In this document: positions 1 through 8,030 of the stretch, one piece after another | How positions within the stretch are numbered: position 1 is the first letter of the stretch | How the letters are laid out: every line of letters starts with the position of its first letter | NCBI GenBank assembly: GCA_001464065.1 | Contig: LNDN01000005.1 | Location: 1 to 64,000, forward strand | Source: Acidobacteria bacterium Ga0077522 | GTDB lineage: Bacteria > Acidobacteriota > Vicinamibacteria > Vicinamibacterales > Vicinamibacteraceae | Direction: 5' to 3' | Length of the DNA: 64,000 nt | The notes under the pieces: model-generated | What the model saw: only the letters and a program-made list of their open reading frames with translations | Databases searched by the model: none | What the model was told of the DNA's origin: nothing | Program-made: the position numbers and the translations under genes

Positions 1-272
1 AACACCCGGCGGTCCCGGGCCATGGCCAGGCCCTGCATCGTGGCGAGGCCGACACGGAGCCCCGTGAAGCCGCCGGGGCCGGCCGCGGCGGCAAACAGGT
101 CGACGTCGGCCAGCGTCAGGCCGTGCGCGGCCAGGAGGCGCACCAGGTCGCCCGGCAGGCGGATCGCGTGCCGGACGGCGCCGTCGCCGACGCGGCAGTC
201 GAGCACCTGGCCGTCGCGCGCGAGCGCCAGACTGCCGGTGCGGGTGGAGGAATCGAGGGCAAGAACGAGCAT
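1..272 (-). CDS. tsaB: TsaB, tRNA N6-threonylcarbamoyladenosine (t6A) synthesis protein, partial
   Basis: Only the N-terminal 90 codons lie in the window; the C-terminus runs off the left edge. Reading back from the ATG at 272, the product begins with the ASKHA-fold opening LALDSSTRTGSLAL and reaches the TsaB signature GPGGFTGLRVGLAT. TsaB is the non-catalytic partner of TsaD and TsaE in cytoplasmic t6A37 formation on ANN-decoding tRNAs. The ORF track does not list this frame because it is open at the edge; the ORFs listed here are shadows. It is divergent from mutS with about 70 bases between start codons. Confidence 0.88.
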   Translation of the reverse strand, partial: MLVLALDSSTRTGSLALARDGQVLDCRVGDGAVRHAIRLPGDLVRLLAAHGLTLADVDLFAAAAGPGGFTGLRVGLATMQGLAMARDRRV

Positions 273-344
273 GCTAGACTGGCCGCGGTCCTCACGGCCC
301 CGCTCATTCTACCGGCCGCGCCTCCGACAGCCGGTGGGCGCCGC

Positions 345-3008
345 GTGCCGCAGCCTCCGGTGTCCGATTCGATCCTGACAGCGCCACCCGCCTCGCTCAC
401 CCCGGCGATGCGTCAGTTCCAGGATGCCAAGCGTCTGCATCCCGACGCCCTCCTGTTCTTCCGGATGGGCGACTTCTACGAGCTGTTCCACGAGGATGCC
501 GTGGTGGCGGCGCGCGCCCTCGAGCTGACGCTGACCTCCCGCTCCAAGGACGCCACCGGCACCGGCATCCCGATGTGCGGCGTGCCCTTCCACGCCGCCG
601 ACGGCTACATCACGCGGCTGATCCGGCAGGGCTTCAGCGTCGCGATCTGCGACCAGGTCGAGGATCCGAAGACCGCCAAGGGCCTCGTCAAGCGCGCCGT
701 GACCCGCGTGGTCACGCCGGGCACCCTGACCGACGCGGCCTATCTGGACGCCCGCGCCCCGGCCCTGCTCGCCGCCGTGCTGCCGCCCGGCAAGGGCAGC
801 ACCACGTGGGGGCTGGCCTGGGTCGAGCTGTCGACGGGCGACTTCGCGGCGACCGAGTTCGAGGGCGACGCCGCCGACGCCCTTCTGCGCGAGGAACTGG
901 GGGTGCTCGCGCCGCGGGAACTGCTGCTCCCCATCGACGCCGACCTCGACGTCCTGCGCGCCGACGGAGCCACGCTGCCGGCCGTGACGCGCCGCGAGGG
1001 CTGGCAGTTCTCCCTCGACGCCGCCCAGCGGGCGCTCACCGAGCAGTTGCAGACCGCCGGGCTGTCCGGCTTCGGGCTCGATGGGCATCCATGTGCCGTC
1101 GGGGCGGCGGGCGCCCTGGTGCAGTACCTGCGCGACACGCAGAAGGGCGACCTGACGCACGTCCGGAGCCTCGCCTACCGCGAGACGCGCGACGGGCTGA
1201 TCATCGACGCCACGACGCTGCGCCACCTCGAAGTGCTCGCGTCGACCGAAGGCGAACGCCAGACCTCGCTGCTGGGCGTGCTGGACGAGACGGTGACGGC
1301 CATGGGCGCGCGGCTGCTCCGCGCCTGGCTCACCAAGCCGCTGGTGGCGCTCGACGCCATTCGCGATCGCCTCGACGCCGTCGAGGATCTCGCCTTCCGC
1401 ACGATGGAGCGCGGCACGCTCCGCGACACCCTCAAGCAGGTGTACGACGTGCAGCGGCTCGTGGCGCGCGCTGCCCTCGGCACAGCGGGCCCCCGCGACC
1501 TCGTGGCCCTCGCCCGCTCGCTCGGCGCCGTGCCCGACCTGCGCCAGACGCTGGCCACCCTGCAGGCCCCGTTGCTGGCGCACCTGAGCGAGGCGCTCGA
1601 CGACCTGCCCGACCTGCGGGCGCGCATCACCAGCACCCTGGCCGACGAACCGCCCATGCTGGCTCGCGATGGCGACGTGATCCGTGACGGCGCCGACCCG
1701 GAAGTCGATCGCCTTCGCGGCCTCAGTCGCCGCGGCAAGAGCGACATCTCCGCGATGGAAGAAGCCGAGCGGCAGCGCACCGGCATCACCTCGCTGAAGA
1801 TCCGCTTCAATCGCGTCTTCGGCTACTACATCGAGATCTCGAAGGCCAACCTGCACGCGGTGCCGGCCGACTACATCCGCAAGCAGACGATTGCCGGTGG
1901 CGAGCGCTTCATCACGCCTGGCCTGAAGACCTACGAGGAACAGGTCCTCCACGCCGACGAGCACCTGACCACGCTGGAACTGGCGCTCTTCGAGGCCCTG
2001 CGCCGCGAGGTGGCCACGCAGGCCACGGCCCTGCAGCGGACGGCCCACGCCCTCGCGACGCTCGACGTGCTGGCCACCTTCGCCGACGATGCGGCGCGGC
2101 GCAATTACAGCAAGCCGCACCTGCACGAGGGCGACGACCTGTCGGTCGTCGAAGGCCGCCATCCGGTCGTCGAGACGATGACGCGCGAGGCGTTCGTCCC
2201 CAACGACCTGTCCCTCGACGGCACGACGCAGCAGCTGCTGGTGATCACCGGCCCGAACATGGGCGGCAAGAGCACGTACCTGCGCCAGACCGCCCTGCTC
2301 TGCCTGATGGCGCAGGCCGGCTCGTTCGTGCCTGCCCGCCAGGCCAAGCTGCCGGTCGTCGACCGCATCTACGCCCGTGTCGGCGCCGCCGACAACATCG
2401 CCCGCGGGCAGTCGACGTTCATGGTGGAGATGCAGGAGACCGCCAGCATCCTCAACACCGCGACGTCGCGGAGCCTGGTGGTGCTCGACGAGATCGGCCG
2501 CGGCACCTCGACCTTCGATGGCCTGAGCATCGCGTGGGCGGTCGCCGAACACCTCGCGACCAACCCGAAGGCGCGCCCGAAGACGCTGTTCGCGACCCAC
2601 TATCACGAGCTGACCGACCTGGCCGATGCCCTGCCGGGTGTGGCCAACGCGCACCTGCTCGTGCGCGAGTGGCAGGACCAGATCGTCTTCCTCCGCAAGG
2701 TCGTGCCGGGGCGATCCGACCGCAGCTACGGCATCCAGGTCGCCCGCCTGGCCGGGCTGCCGACCAGCGTGATCCGCCGTGCCCGCGAGATCCTCACGGG
2801 CCTCGAGCAGGACGAACTCACCCGCGGCGGCCGCCCCACCATCGCCGGCGCCACGGCGTCGACAGGTCCCCAGCAGCAGCTCGGGCTCTTCCAGGCGCCG
2901 CCCGACGAGCGGCTGCGCGATCGCCTCCGCGAGATCGACATCAACGGCCTGACGCCCCTGCAGGCGCTGACCCTGCTGGCCGAGCTGAAGGAGGAGGCTG
3001 GTGACTAG
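345..3008 (+). CDS. mutS: DNA mismatch repair ATPase MutS
   Basis: MutS recognises mispairs and small loops and recruits MutL. The N-terminal mismatch domain carries the Phe-x-Glu wedge in RMGDFYELF. The C-terminal ABC-type ATPase has Walker A GPNMGGKST near residue 636, Walker B VVLDEIGRGTSTFDG near 713 and the ATHYHEL switch near 750. From the GTG at 345 the product is 887 aa, a normal length. The ORF track opens at 123, but the extra N-terminus lacks MutS similarity and overlaps tsaB. Alternative starts are GTG 360 and ATG 408; GTG 345 is preceded by GGTGGG at a plausible distance. It overlaps the next gene by 8 bases. Confidence 0.95.
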   Translation: MPQPPVSDSILTAPPASLTPAMRQFQDAKRLHPDALLFFRMGDFYELFHEDAVVAARALELTLTSRSKDATGTGIPMCGVPFHAADGYITRLIRQGFSVAICDQVEDPKTAKGLVKRAVTRVVTPGTLTDAAYLDARAPALLAAVLPPGKGSTTWGLAWVELSTGDFAATEFEGDAADALLREELGVLAPRELLLPIDADLDVLRADGATLPAVTRREGWQFSLDAAQRALTEQLQTAGLSGFGLDGHPCAVGAAGALVQYLRDTQKGDLTHVRSLAYRETRDGLIIDATTLRHLEVLASTEGERQTSLLGVLDETVTAMGARLLRAWLTKPLVALDAIRDRLDAVEDLAFRTMERGTLRDTLKQVYDVQRLVARAALGTAGPRDLVALARSLGAVPDLRQTLATLQAPLLAHLSEALDDLPDLRARITSTLADEPPMLARDGDVIRDGADPEVDRLRGLSRRGKSDISAMEEAERQRTGITSLKIRFNRVFGYYIEISKANLHAVPADYIRKQTIAGGERFITPGLKTYEEQVLHADEHLTTLELALFEALRREVATQATALQRTAHALATLDVLATFADDAARRNYSKPHLHEGDDLSVVEGRHPVVETMTREAFVPNDLSLDGTTQQLLVITGPNMGGKSTYLRQTALLCLMAQAGSFVPARQAKLPVVDRIYARVGAADNIARGQSTFMVEMQETASILNTATSRSLVVLDEIGRGTSTFDGLSIAWAVAEHLATNPKARPKTLFATHYHELTDLADALPGVANAHLLVREWQDQIVFLRKVVPGRSDRSYGIQVARLAGLPTSVIRRAREILTGLEQDELTRGGRPTIAGATASTGPQQQLGLFQAPPDERLRDRLREIDINGLTPLQALTLLAELKEEAGD

Positions 3009-4551
3009 GCGCGGCGTGCTGGTCGCCCTGACCTGCCTGGCGACGCTCCTCGCTGGCGGCTGTCGCGATCGTCAGGCGTGGCACGATCCGGCCGTCGTCG
3101 TCGGGATCGCCGTCGGACCCACCAACCTGGATCCGCGCGTCGGCAGCGACGAAGCGAGCCAGCGCGTCCACCAACTGCTCTACGCGTCGCTCGTGCGGCT
3201 CGACGATCAGCTCCAGGTGGTGCCCGAACTGGCCGAGCGCCTCGAGGCACGCGACGACACGACGTTCGTGGCCCACCTGCGCCGAGGCCTCCGCTTCCAT
3301 GACGGGTCGGAGCTCGATGCCGAGGACGTCGCCTGGACGTTCCGCAGCTTTCTCGACGCGTCGTTCCTCTCGCCGCGCAAGGGCGCCTACGCCCAGCTCG
3401 CTGCGGTGGATATCGAGGACCCGCACACCGTCGTCTTCCGGCTCAAGGAGCGGTTCGCGTCGTTCCCGGTCAATCTCGTGATGGGCATCGTGCCGTCGGG
3501 CACGCCGGCCGGTGCGCCGGCCCGCATCGGTGCCGGACCGTACCGGTTCGTGCGGATGCAGTCGGACGATCGCGTCGAACTGGCCCCGAACGCCGACTAC
3601 TTCGAGGGGCCGCCCCGCAATGCCGGCGTCGTCCTGCGCGTGATTCCCGACGACACGATGCGCGGGCTCGAGCTCCGCACCGGCGCCATCGATCTCGTGA
3701 TCAACGACATCGCGCCCGACATCGTCCGCACGCTCCAGCAGGAAGACCGCATGCAGGTGGTGACCGCCCCGGGGCTCGACTACGCCTACGTCGGCCTCAA
3801 CATGCGCGATCCGCTGCTCGCCGACGTCCGCGTGCGACGTGCCCTCGGCCTCGCGGTCGACAGCGCGGCCATCATCGAGCACCTCCGCCGCGGGCTGGCC
3901 GTGCCGGCGACCGGCATCATCCCGCCGATGTCGTGGGCCCATGCGTCGGACCTGCAGCCGACCCCGCACGACCCGGCGCTGGCCGGTCGCCTGCTCGACG
4001 AGGCGGGCTATCCCGATCCTGACGGGGCGGGGCCGTTGCCACGGCTGCGTCTCACGCTCAAGACGTCGACGGCGGAGTTCGTGCGACTGCAGGCGGCCGT
4101 GATCCAGCAGGACCTGGCCCGCATCGGCGTCGCCGTGGACGTCCGCACGCACGAGTTCGCGACGTTGTATGCCGACGTGCTGAAGGGCCGCTTCCAGATG
4201 TTCACGCTGCAGTGGGTCGGCGTCACCGACCCCGACATGCTGCGGCGCGTCTTCCACTCCACCCAGATGCCGCCGGCAGGATTCAACCGCGGCTTCTTCA
4301 GCGACCCGGCGGTGGACGCGATGATCGACGAGGCGACGACGACCGCCGATCCGGCGGCGCGGCGCGCGCGCTACGTGGACGTGCAGCACCGCCTCTTTGC
4401 GGCCGCGCCGTACGTCAGCCTGTGGACCAAGGTCAACGTCGCCGTCGCGCAGCCCTGGCTCCGTGGCGTCCACCTGACGCCGCAGGCCAGCTTCGCCACC
4501 TTGCGGCACATCACGAAGACCGTCGAGACGGCTGCCGCGGCAGGTCACTGA
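3001..4551 (+). CDS. ABC transporter peptide/solute-binding lipoprotein (SBP family 5)
   Basis: A 516-aa extracytoplasmic solute-binding protein of the DppA/OppA type. The N-terminus has a short basic region, a hydrophobic core and the lipobox LAGGC with the lipidated Cys at residue 21. Family hallmarks include the N-terminal VGPTNLDPR region, RFHDGSELDAEDVAWTF, and the late segment about subunit mass and placement typical of SBP_bac_5. The GTG start at 3001 overlaps the mutS stop, so translation is probably coupled. No permease or ATPase genes are adjacent, so it is an orphan binding protein or serves a transporter encoded elsewhere. The ligand cannot be told from sequence. A palindromic repeat begins on its stop codon. 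Confidence 0.9.
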   Translation: MTRRGVLVALTCLATLLAGGCRDRQAWHDPAVVVGIAVGPTNLDPRVGSDEASQRVHQLLYASLVRLDDQLQVVPELAERLEARDDTTFVAHLRRGLRFHDGSELDAEDVAWTFRSFLDASFLSPRKGAYAQLAAVDIEDPHTVVFRLKERFASFPVNLVMGIVPSGTPAGAPARIGAGPYRFVRMQSDDRVELAPNADYFEGPPRNAGVVLRVIPDDTMRGLELRTGAIDLVINDIAPDIVRTLQQEDRMQVVTAPGLDYAYVGLNMRDPLLADVRVRRALGLAVDSAAIIEHLRRGLAVPATGIIPPMSWAHASDLQPTPHDPALAGRLLDEAGYPDPDGAGPLPRLRLTLKTSTAEFVRLQAAVIQQDLARIGVAVDVRTHEFATLYADVLKGRFQMFTLQWVGVTDPDMLRRVFHSTQMPPAGFNRGFFSDPAVDAMIDEATTTADPAARRARYVDVQHRLFAAAPYVSLWTKVNVAVAQPWLRGVHLTPQASFATLRHITKTVETAAAAGH

Positions 4552-4577
4552 CCGTCGACCTGAAGGTCGACGGCTAC
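4545..4577 (+). repeat. 33-base dispersed repeat with palindromic core, copy 1
   Basis: The core is a near-palindrome with 10-base arms CCGTCGACCT and AGGTCGACGG around a GA centre. The full 33 bases recur exactly, in the opposite orientation, at 57204-57236. Here the element overlaps the stop codon of the binding-protein gene. As RNA it would form a stem capped by UGAA, like a REP-type 3' element. Confidence 0.85.
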
Positions 4578-4645
4578 ACAGGTCGACGGCTAAAAAGGTC
4601 GACGGCGACAGTCGCCGGCACAGTCGACGGCTCCAGTCGCCGGCC
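4578..4645. repeat. Degenerate half-site array following the palindromic repeat
   Basis: About five partial copies of GGTCGACGG or AGTCGCCGG words follow the intact palindrome, such as AGGTCGACGGCTA and CAGTCGCCGGC. This fills the gap to the convergent hydrolase gene. No ORF here is credible; the ORF track entries at 4212 and 4590 read through the repeat. Confidence 0.6.
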
Positions 4646-5488
4646 CTACGACTTCGGCAGATGCTCCGCGATCAGGGCCACGACCACGTCGGGCGATTCG
4701 GCATGGATCCAGTGCCCGCCATCCCGGTGATGCAGGTGCACGCGGGCTCGCCCTTCGGCAGGCGCTGCGTCGAGGGCGCTCAGGCGTGCGACGGCCTCGG
4801 GTGAGATGACCGACGACTGCGACGCCTTCAGCACGTGGATGTCGTGACCCGGCGCCCCCGGGTCGAGGGCGGTCCACAGCGGTGTCTGGAAGAACTCGTG
4901 CAGCAACTGCTCCATGACGTCGAAGTCGAGCCGCCAGCGAAACGCATCGGTGTCATGCGCGAGATTGGTGGACATCCACTGCGCCACCTCCGTGCTGAAG
5001 CCGCCGGCCTCGATGCCGGCGATGGCCTCCTGGCGGGACCCGAACGTCTGAGGCAACCGCCGCACGATCCCGAGCATGTCCCAGGCGCTGCCCGAGGGCG
5101 CCTTGGCTTCGGGGGTCGAGTCGATGACCCAGGTCTGCAGGGGCCGCGCGGCCTGCCGCAGGGCGTAGGCCAGGGCCACCTTGCCGCCGAAGGAATGGCC
5201 GAGGACGGCGTCCGGCGTGACGCCCTGCGCCGCCCCCCAGGTCTCGATGTCGGCCGCGAGGGCGTCCAGGGTGCCGCACTCGGGCCCGGGGTGGGCATCC
5301 CCGTGGTGCCGCATGTCGGCGAGCCAGCAGCCCCAGTCGGGCCGCTGCTCGACCAGCAGGCGCGCCACCGCCAGCCAGTTGCGTCCACGTCCGTAGATGC
5401 CGTGCAGCATCAGCAGTTGCTTGGTGCCGGGCGCGGTCGCCCCGACGTGCCGGGCCACCATGGGAGAAGTCGGCGTCATCCGCTCCAC
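4646..5488 (-). CDS. Alpha/beta-fold hydrolase, YbfF-like esterase
   Basis: A 280-aa cytoplasmic alpha/beta hydrolase. Visible are the oxyanion-side motif LMLHGIYGRGRNW, the nucleophile elbow GHSFGG, and the C-terminal catalytic His in DGGHWIHAE. The general architecture matches the YbfF/abhydrolase_1 esterases; the natural substrate is unknown. The GTG at 5488 has AAGG a few bases upstream; ATG 5479 is an alternative. It is divergent from the DUF72 gene with only about 20 bases between starts, so their promoters must overlap. Its 3' end faces the repeat array. Confidence 0.85.
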   Translation of the reverse strand: MERMTPTSPMVARHVGATAPGTKQLLMLHGIYGRGRNWLAVARLLVEQRPDWGCWLADMRHHGDAHPGPECGTLDALAADIETWGAAQGVTPDAVLGHSFGGKVALAYALRQAARPLQTWVIDSTPEAKAPSGSAWDMLGIVRRLPQTFGSRQEAIAGIEAGGFSTEVAQWMSTNLAHDTDAFRWRLDFDVMEQLLHEFFQTPLWTALDPGAPGHDIHVLKASQSSVISPEAVARLSALDAAPAEGRARVHLHHRDGGHWIHAESPDVVVALIAEHLPKS

Positions 5489-5508
5489 GGTATCCTTCAG
5501 GACGCTCT

Positions 5509-6558
5509 TTGCGCCACCGCCCCGACCCCGTGCCCGCCGACGACCAGCTCTCGCTCTTCGACCTCACCCCGCCCTCACGCGGTCGCGACGACGACAACGT
5601 CGAGCCGGAGGCGGACTGGCCTGCCGACGTGCGCGCCCTCGGCGAGCGCATCCCCTCGTCGGTGCGCTTCGGCACCAGCAGCTGGAGCTTTCCCGGCTGG
5701 GCCGGGATCGTGTATCGCCGTCCGCGCACCCAGACGGAACTCGCACGCGAGGGGCTCCGCGAGTACGCGCGCTATCCGCTCTTCGGCACCGTCGGCATCG
5801 ATCGCAGCTACTACGCGCCGCTGACCAGCGAGGAACTGAAGCGCTATGCCAGCCAGCTGCCGTCGGGCTTCCCGTGCTGCGCCAAGGTGCCGGCGATGTA
5901 TGCCTCGCCCGTCCTGCCCGGGAGTGGCCGTGACTCGGCCGCCATCCCGAACCCGGACTTCCTGTCACCCGAAGGGTTCCTTGCCGACGTCGTGCAGCCG
6001 TTCCTGCTGTACTTCCGCCACCATCTCGGCCCGTTCGTCCTCGAGATTCCCCCGGTGCCCCCGGAGGCCCGCCTCGAACCACAGGCGTTTGCCGATCGGC
6101 TGGCGCGCTTCCTCGAGGCCGTGCCACGCAGCTTCCCGATGTCGGTCGAGTTGCGGGACCGGCGGCTCATCACTCCGGCCTACGCCGCGGCCTTGCGCGA
6201 GCACGGCGCCGCACACGTGCTGAACTACTGGTCGGCGATGCCGCTGCCCGCCGAGCAGGCGACCAAGGTGGACGTGACCCGCGCGCCGTTCGTCGTCGTG
6301 CGCCTGCTGCTGCGGCCGGGCACGAAGTACGAAGCGCGCCGCGATGCCTTCCGGCCCTTCAACCGGATCGTCGAGCCCGATGAACGCCTGCGTCTCGGTG
6401 TGACGAGGCTGATCAGTGACGCGACCGGCCGTCAGCAGCCGGTCTACGTCCTTGTGAACAACAAGGCCGAAGGGTCGGCGCCGCTGACGATTCGCGCGCT
6501 GGCCGAGCACCTCGTTGCCGAACTCGACCATGCACGCTCTTCAGATTCGCCCCCCTGA
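5509..6558 (+). CDS. DUF72 family TIM-barrel protein
   Basis: A 349-aa DUF72 protein. The diagnostic motif is RFGTSSWSFPGWAGIVY, followed by a region about an assigned Tyr-rich strand (IDRSYYAPL), CCAKVPA, and SVELRDRRL. The family has a TIM-barrel fold resembling an endonuclease IV/xylose isomerase scaffold but no firmly established activity. The N-terminus is about 45 residues longer than usual and looks disordered (LSLFDLTPPS). The start is a TTG at 5509; GTG 5530 is in frame. A TATCCT box lies 12 bases upstream of the TTG. The last 29 bases overlap the next gene. Confidence 0.85.
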   Translation: MRHRPDPVPADDQLSLFDLTPPSRGRDDDNVEPEADWPADVRALGERIPSSVRFGTSSWSFPGWAGIVYRRPRTQTELAREGLREYARYPLFGTVGIDRSYYAPLTSEELKRYASQLPSGFPCCAKVPAMYASPVLPGSGRDSAAIPNPDFLSPEGFLADVVQPFLLYFRHHLGPFVLEIPPVPPEARLEPQAFADRLARFLEAVPRSFPMSVELRDRRLITPAYAAALREHGAAHVLNYWSAMPLPAEQATKVDVTRAPFVVVRLLLRPGTKYEARRDAFRPFNRIVEPDERLRLGVTRLISDATGRQQPVYVLVNNKAEGSAPLTIRALAEHLVAELDHARSSDSPP

Positions 6559-7003
6559 CACGCCACCACGGAGGGTGGCCCGACTGCTCACCTGGCCCGT
6601 CCTGCCCCGCGTGGTGATGATGGCGATGCTGTCGGGCGCCCTCCTCGGCAGCCTCGGCTGTTCGTCCTCGAGCGTGCCCACGGCGCCCCGCGGCGCGGCC
6701 ATCGTCACCGTGCGCGTGATCGACGAGCAGTTCCGCATGCTGCTGACGACCCCGGCGCAGATCGAGGCCGCGCGGGCGGCCCAGGCGGGCGGGCCCGCCT
6801 CGATTCCCAACGGCCGTCTCGTCGCCGGTCCCCAGGTCAACACCGGCTACTCCTGGCACGTCGTCGACGTCGAGTTCGCCGAGGCGACGGTCGAGGTCTG
6901 CGATGGCCTGCCGTCTCACGTGCAGCGCGAAGGGGTGCAGTTCGGGGCCGGGCGCTACTGCCCGTGGAGTGCCCGCATCGTCGGCATCGAGGTCACACCG
7001 TAA
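6530..7003 (+). CDS. Putative lipoprotein with BP74-like domain
   Basis: A 157-aa secreted protein. A hydrophobic stretch ends in LLGSLGC, a plausible lipobox, then a Ser-rich linker. The mature part has the pattern VIDEQFRM...QIEAARAAQ...GYSWHVVDVEFAEATVEVCDG...GRYCPWSARI. This resembles the BP74 N-terminal domain family, named after a Dictyostelium protein and also seen in secreted bacterial proteins; I assign it from memory of the W-H, E-x-CDG and CPWS pattern. The start is uncertain: ATG 6530 gives a long n-region, and ATGs near 6617 would give a compact signal peptide. It overlaps DUF72 upstream and, convergently, the oxidoreductase by 11 bases. Confidence 0.65.
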   Translation: MHALQIRPPDTPPRRVARLLTWPVLPRVVMMAMLSGALLGSLGCSSSSVPTAPRGAAIVTVRVIDEQFRMLLTTPAQIEAARAAQAGGPASIPNGRLVAGPQVNTGYSWHVVDVEFAEATVEVCDGLPSHVQREGVQFGAGRYCPWSARIVGIEVTP

Positions 7004-7988
7004 GCACGAGCTTGCCGATGTGGGCGCTCGACTCCATGACGGCATGGGCCTGCGCCGCCTGCGCCAGCGGCCATGTCGCGAAGACCTGCGGTCGGATGGT
7101 GCCGGCGGAGAGCAGCGGCCACACCTCGCGCTCCAGTGCCGCCGCGAGGCGCGCCTTCTCCTCGATACTGCGTGGCCGCAGCGTCGATCCGGTGAACGTC
7201 AGCCGTCGCCGCATCACCAGTGACGCATCGACCGTCGCCTTGGCGCCCTGCAACACGGCAATCTGCACCAGACGCCCATCTTCGGCCAGCAGCGACAGGT
7301 TGCGGGCGACGTAGTCGCCGCCCACCATGTCGAGGATGACGTCGACGCCTCGTCCGCCGGTGGCCTCGCGAATCACCGTCACGAAATCGTCGTTGCGATA
7401 GTTGACGGCGCGGGTGGCACCCAGGGCCTCGCAGGCGGCGCACTTGTCCGGCGTCCCTGCCGTGGCGAACACGGTCGCCCCTCGATGCGCGGCCACCTGG
7501 ATGGCCGTCGTCCCGATGCCACTCGACCCGCCGTGAACGAGCAACGTCTCGCCGGGGGCGAGGCGTCCGCGCTCGACCACGTTGCTCCACACCGTGAAGA
7601 ACGTCTCGGGGATGGCGGCCGCCTCGACGGGCGAGAGTGCTGCGGGCTGCGGCAGGCACTGCCCCTCCGGCGCGACCGCGTACGCCGCGTAGCCACCGCC
7701 CGCGAGCAAGGCACACACCCGATCGCCGACGCGCCAGCGCACGACGTCCCGACCGCAGGCGACCACGTCGCCTGCGACCTCCAGCCCCGGGAGATCCGAC
7801 GCCCCGGGAGGCGGGGCATACCGGCCCATGCGCTGGAACACGTCGGGGCGGTTGACACCGGCCGCACGGACCGCGATGAGCACCTCGTGCGGGCCGGGCA
7901 CGGGCACGGGGCGGTGCCCCGCGACCAGTACGTCCGGACCGCCGGGTTCGCGGATCTCGACCACGTCCATCAGGGCAGGCAGGGACAT
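6993..7988 (-). CDS. NAD(P)H:quinone oxidoreductase, zeta-crystallin/PIG3 type
   Basis: A 331-aa zinc-independent medium-chain dehydrogenase/reductase. It has AAGVNRPDVFQRMG and PGLEVAGDV in the GroES-like half, and a Rossmann dinucleotide site LLVHGGSSGIGTTAIQ. The C-terminal YVARNLSLLAEDGRLVQI segment is typical of the QOR/PIG3 branch, which reduces quinones with NADPH. The ORF track extends upstream to 9734, but that is antisense to the MATE gene; the real ATG is at 7988. The start codon sits in a mirror-image promoter element shared with the divergent MATE gene, suggesting linked expression. Confidence 0.9.
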   Translation of the reverse strand: MSLPALMDVVEIREPGGPDVLVAGHRPVPVPGPHEVLIAVRAAGVNRPDVFQRMGRYAPPPGASDLPGLEVAGDVVACGRDVVRWRVGDRVCALLAGGGYAAYAVAPEGQCLPQPAALSPVEAAAIPETFFTVWSNVVERGRLAPGETLLVHGGSSGIGTTAIQVAAHRGATVFATAGTPDKCAACEALGATRAVNYRNDDFVTVIREATGGRGVDVILDMVGGDYVARNLSLLAEDGRLVQIAVLQGAKATVDASLVMRRRLTFTGSTLRPRSIEEKARLAAALEREVWPLLSAGTIRPQVFATWPLAQAAQAHAVMESSAHIGKLVLTV

Positions 7989-8002
7989 CCGCCGAGCATA
8001 CG
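7983..8002 (-). promoter_or_regulatory. Left arm of mirror-image leaderless promoter/start element (qor side)
   Basis: On the minus strand this reads CGTATGCTCGGCGGATGTCC. TATGCT is a -10-like hexamer exactly 6 bases before the ATG, so a transcript would begin at or next to the start codon. It matches the arm at 8011-8030 at 18 of 20 positions. Confidence 0.5.
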
Positions 8003-8010
8003 TCAGAGCC

Positions 8011-8030
8011 CGTATGATGGGCGGATGTCC
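8011..8030 (+). promoter_or_regulatory. Right arm of mirror-image leaderless promoter/start element (MATE side)
   Basis: The plus strand reads CGTATGATGGGCGGATGTCC. TATGAT is a near-consensus -10 hexamer 6 bases before the MATE ATG at 8025. No convincing -35 is seen. The arms are separated by 8 bases. Confidence 0.5.

Noticed and set aside
309-2654. 781-aa minus-strand ORF across mutS
   Set aside because: It is antisense to clear MutS motifs; long open antisense frames are expected at this GC content. The same reasoning rejects 11049-13316, 13045-15135 and 45327-48389.
4590-4877. Short ORFs reading through the palindromic repeat
   Set aside because: The TVDLKVDGY-type peptide arises only from translating the repeat; it also appears antisense at 57066-57296, confirming that it is a repeat artefact.
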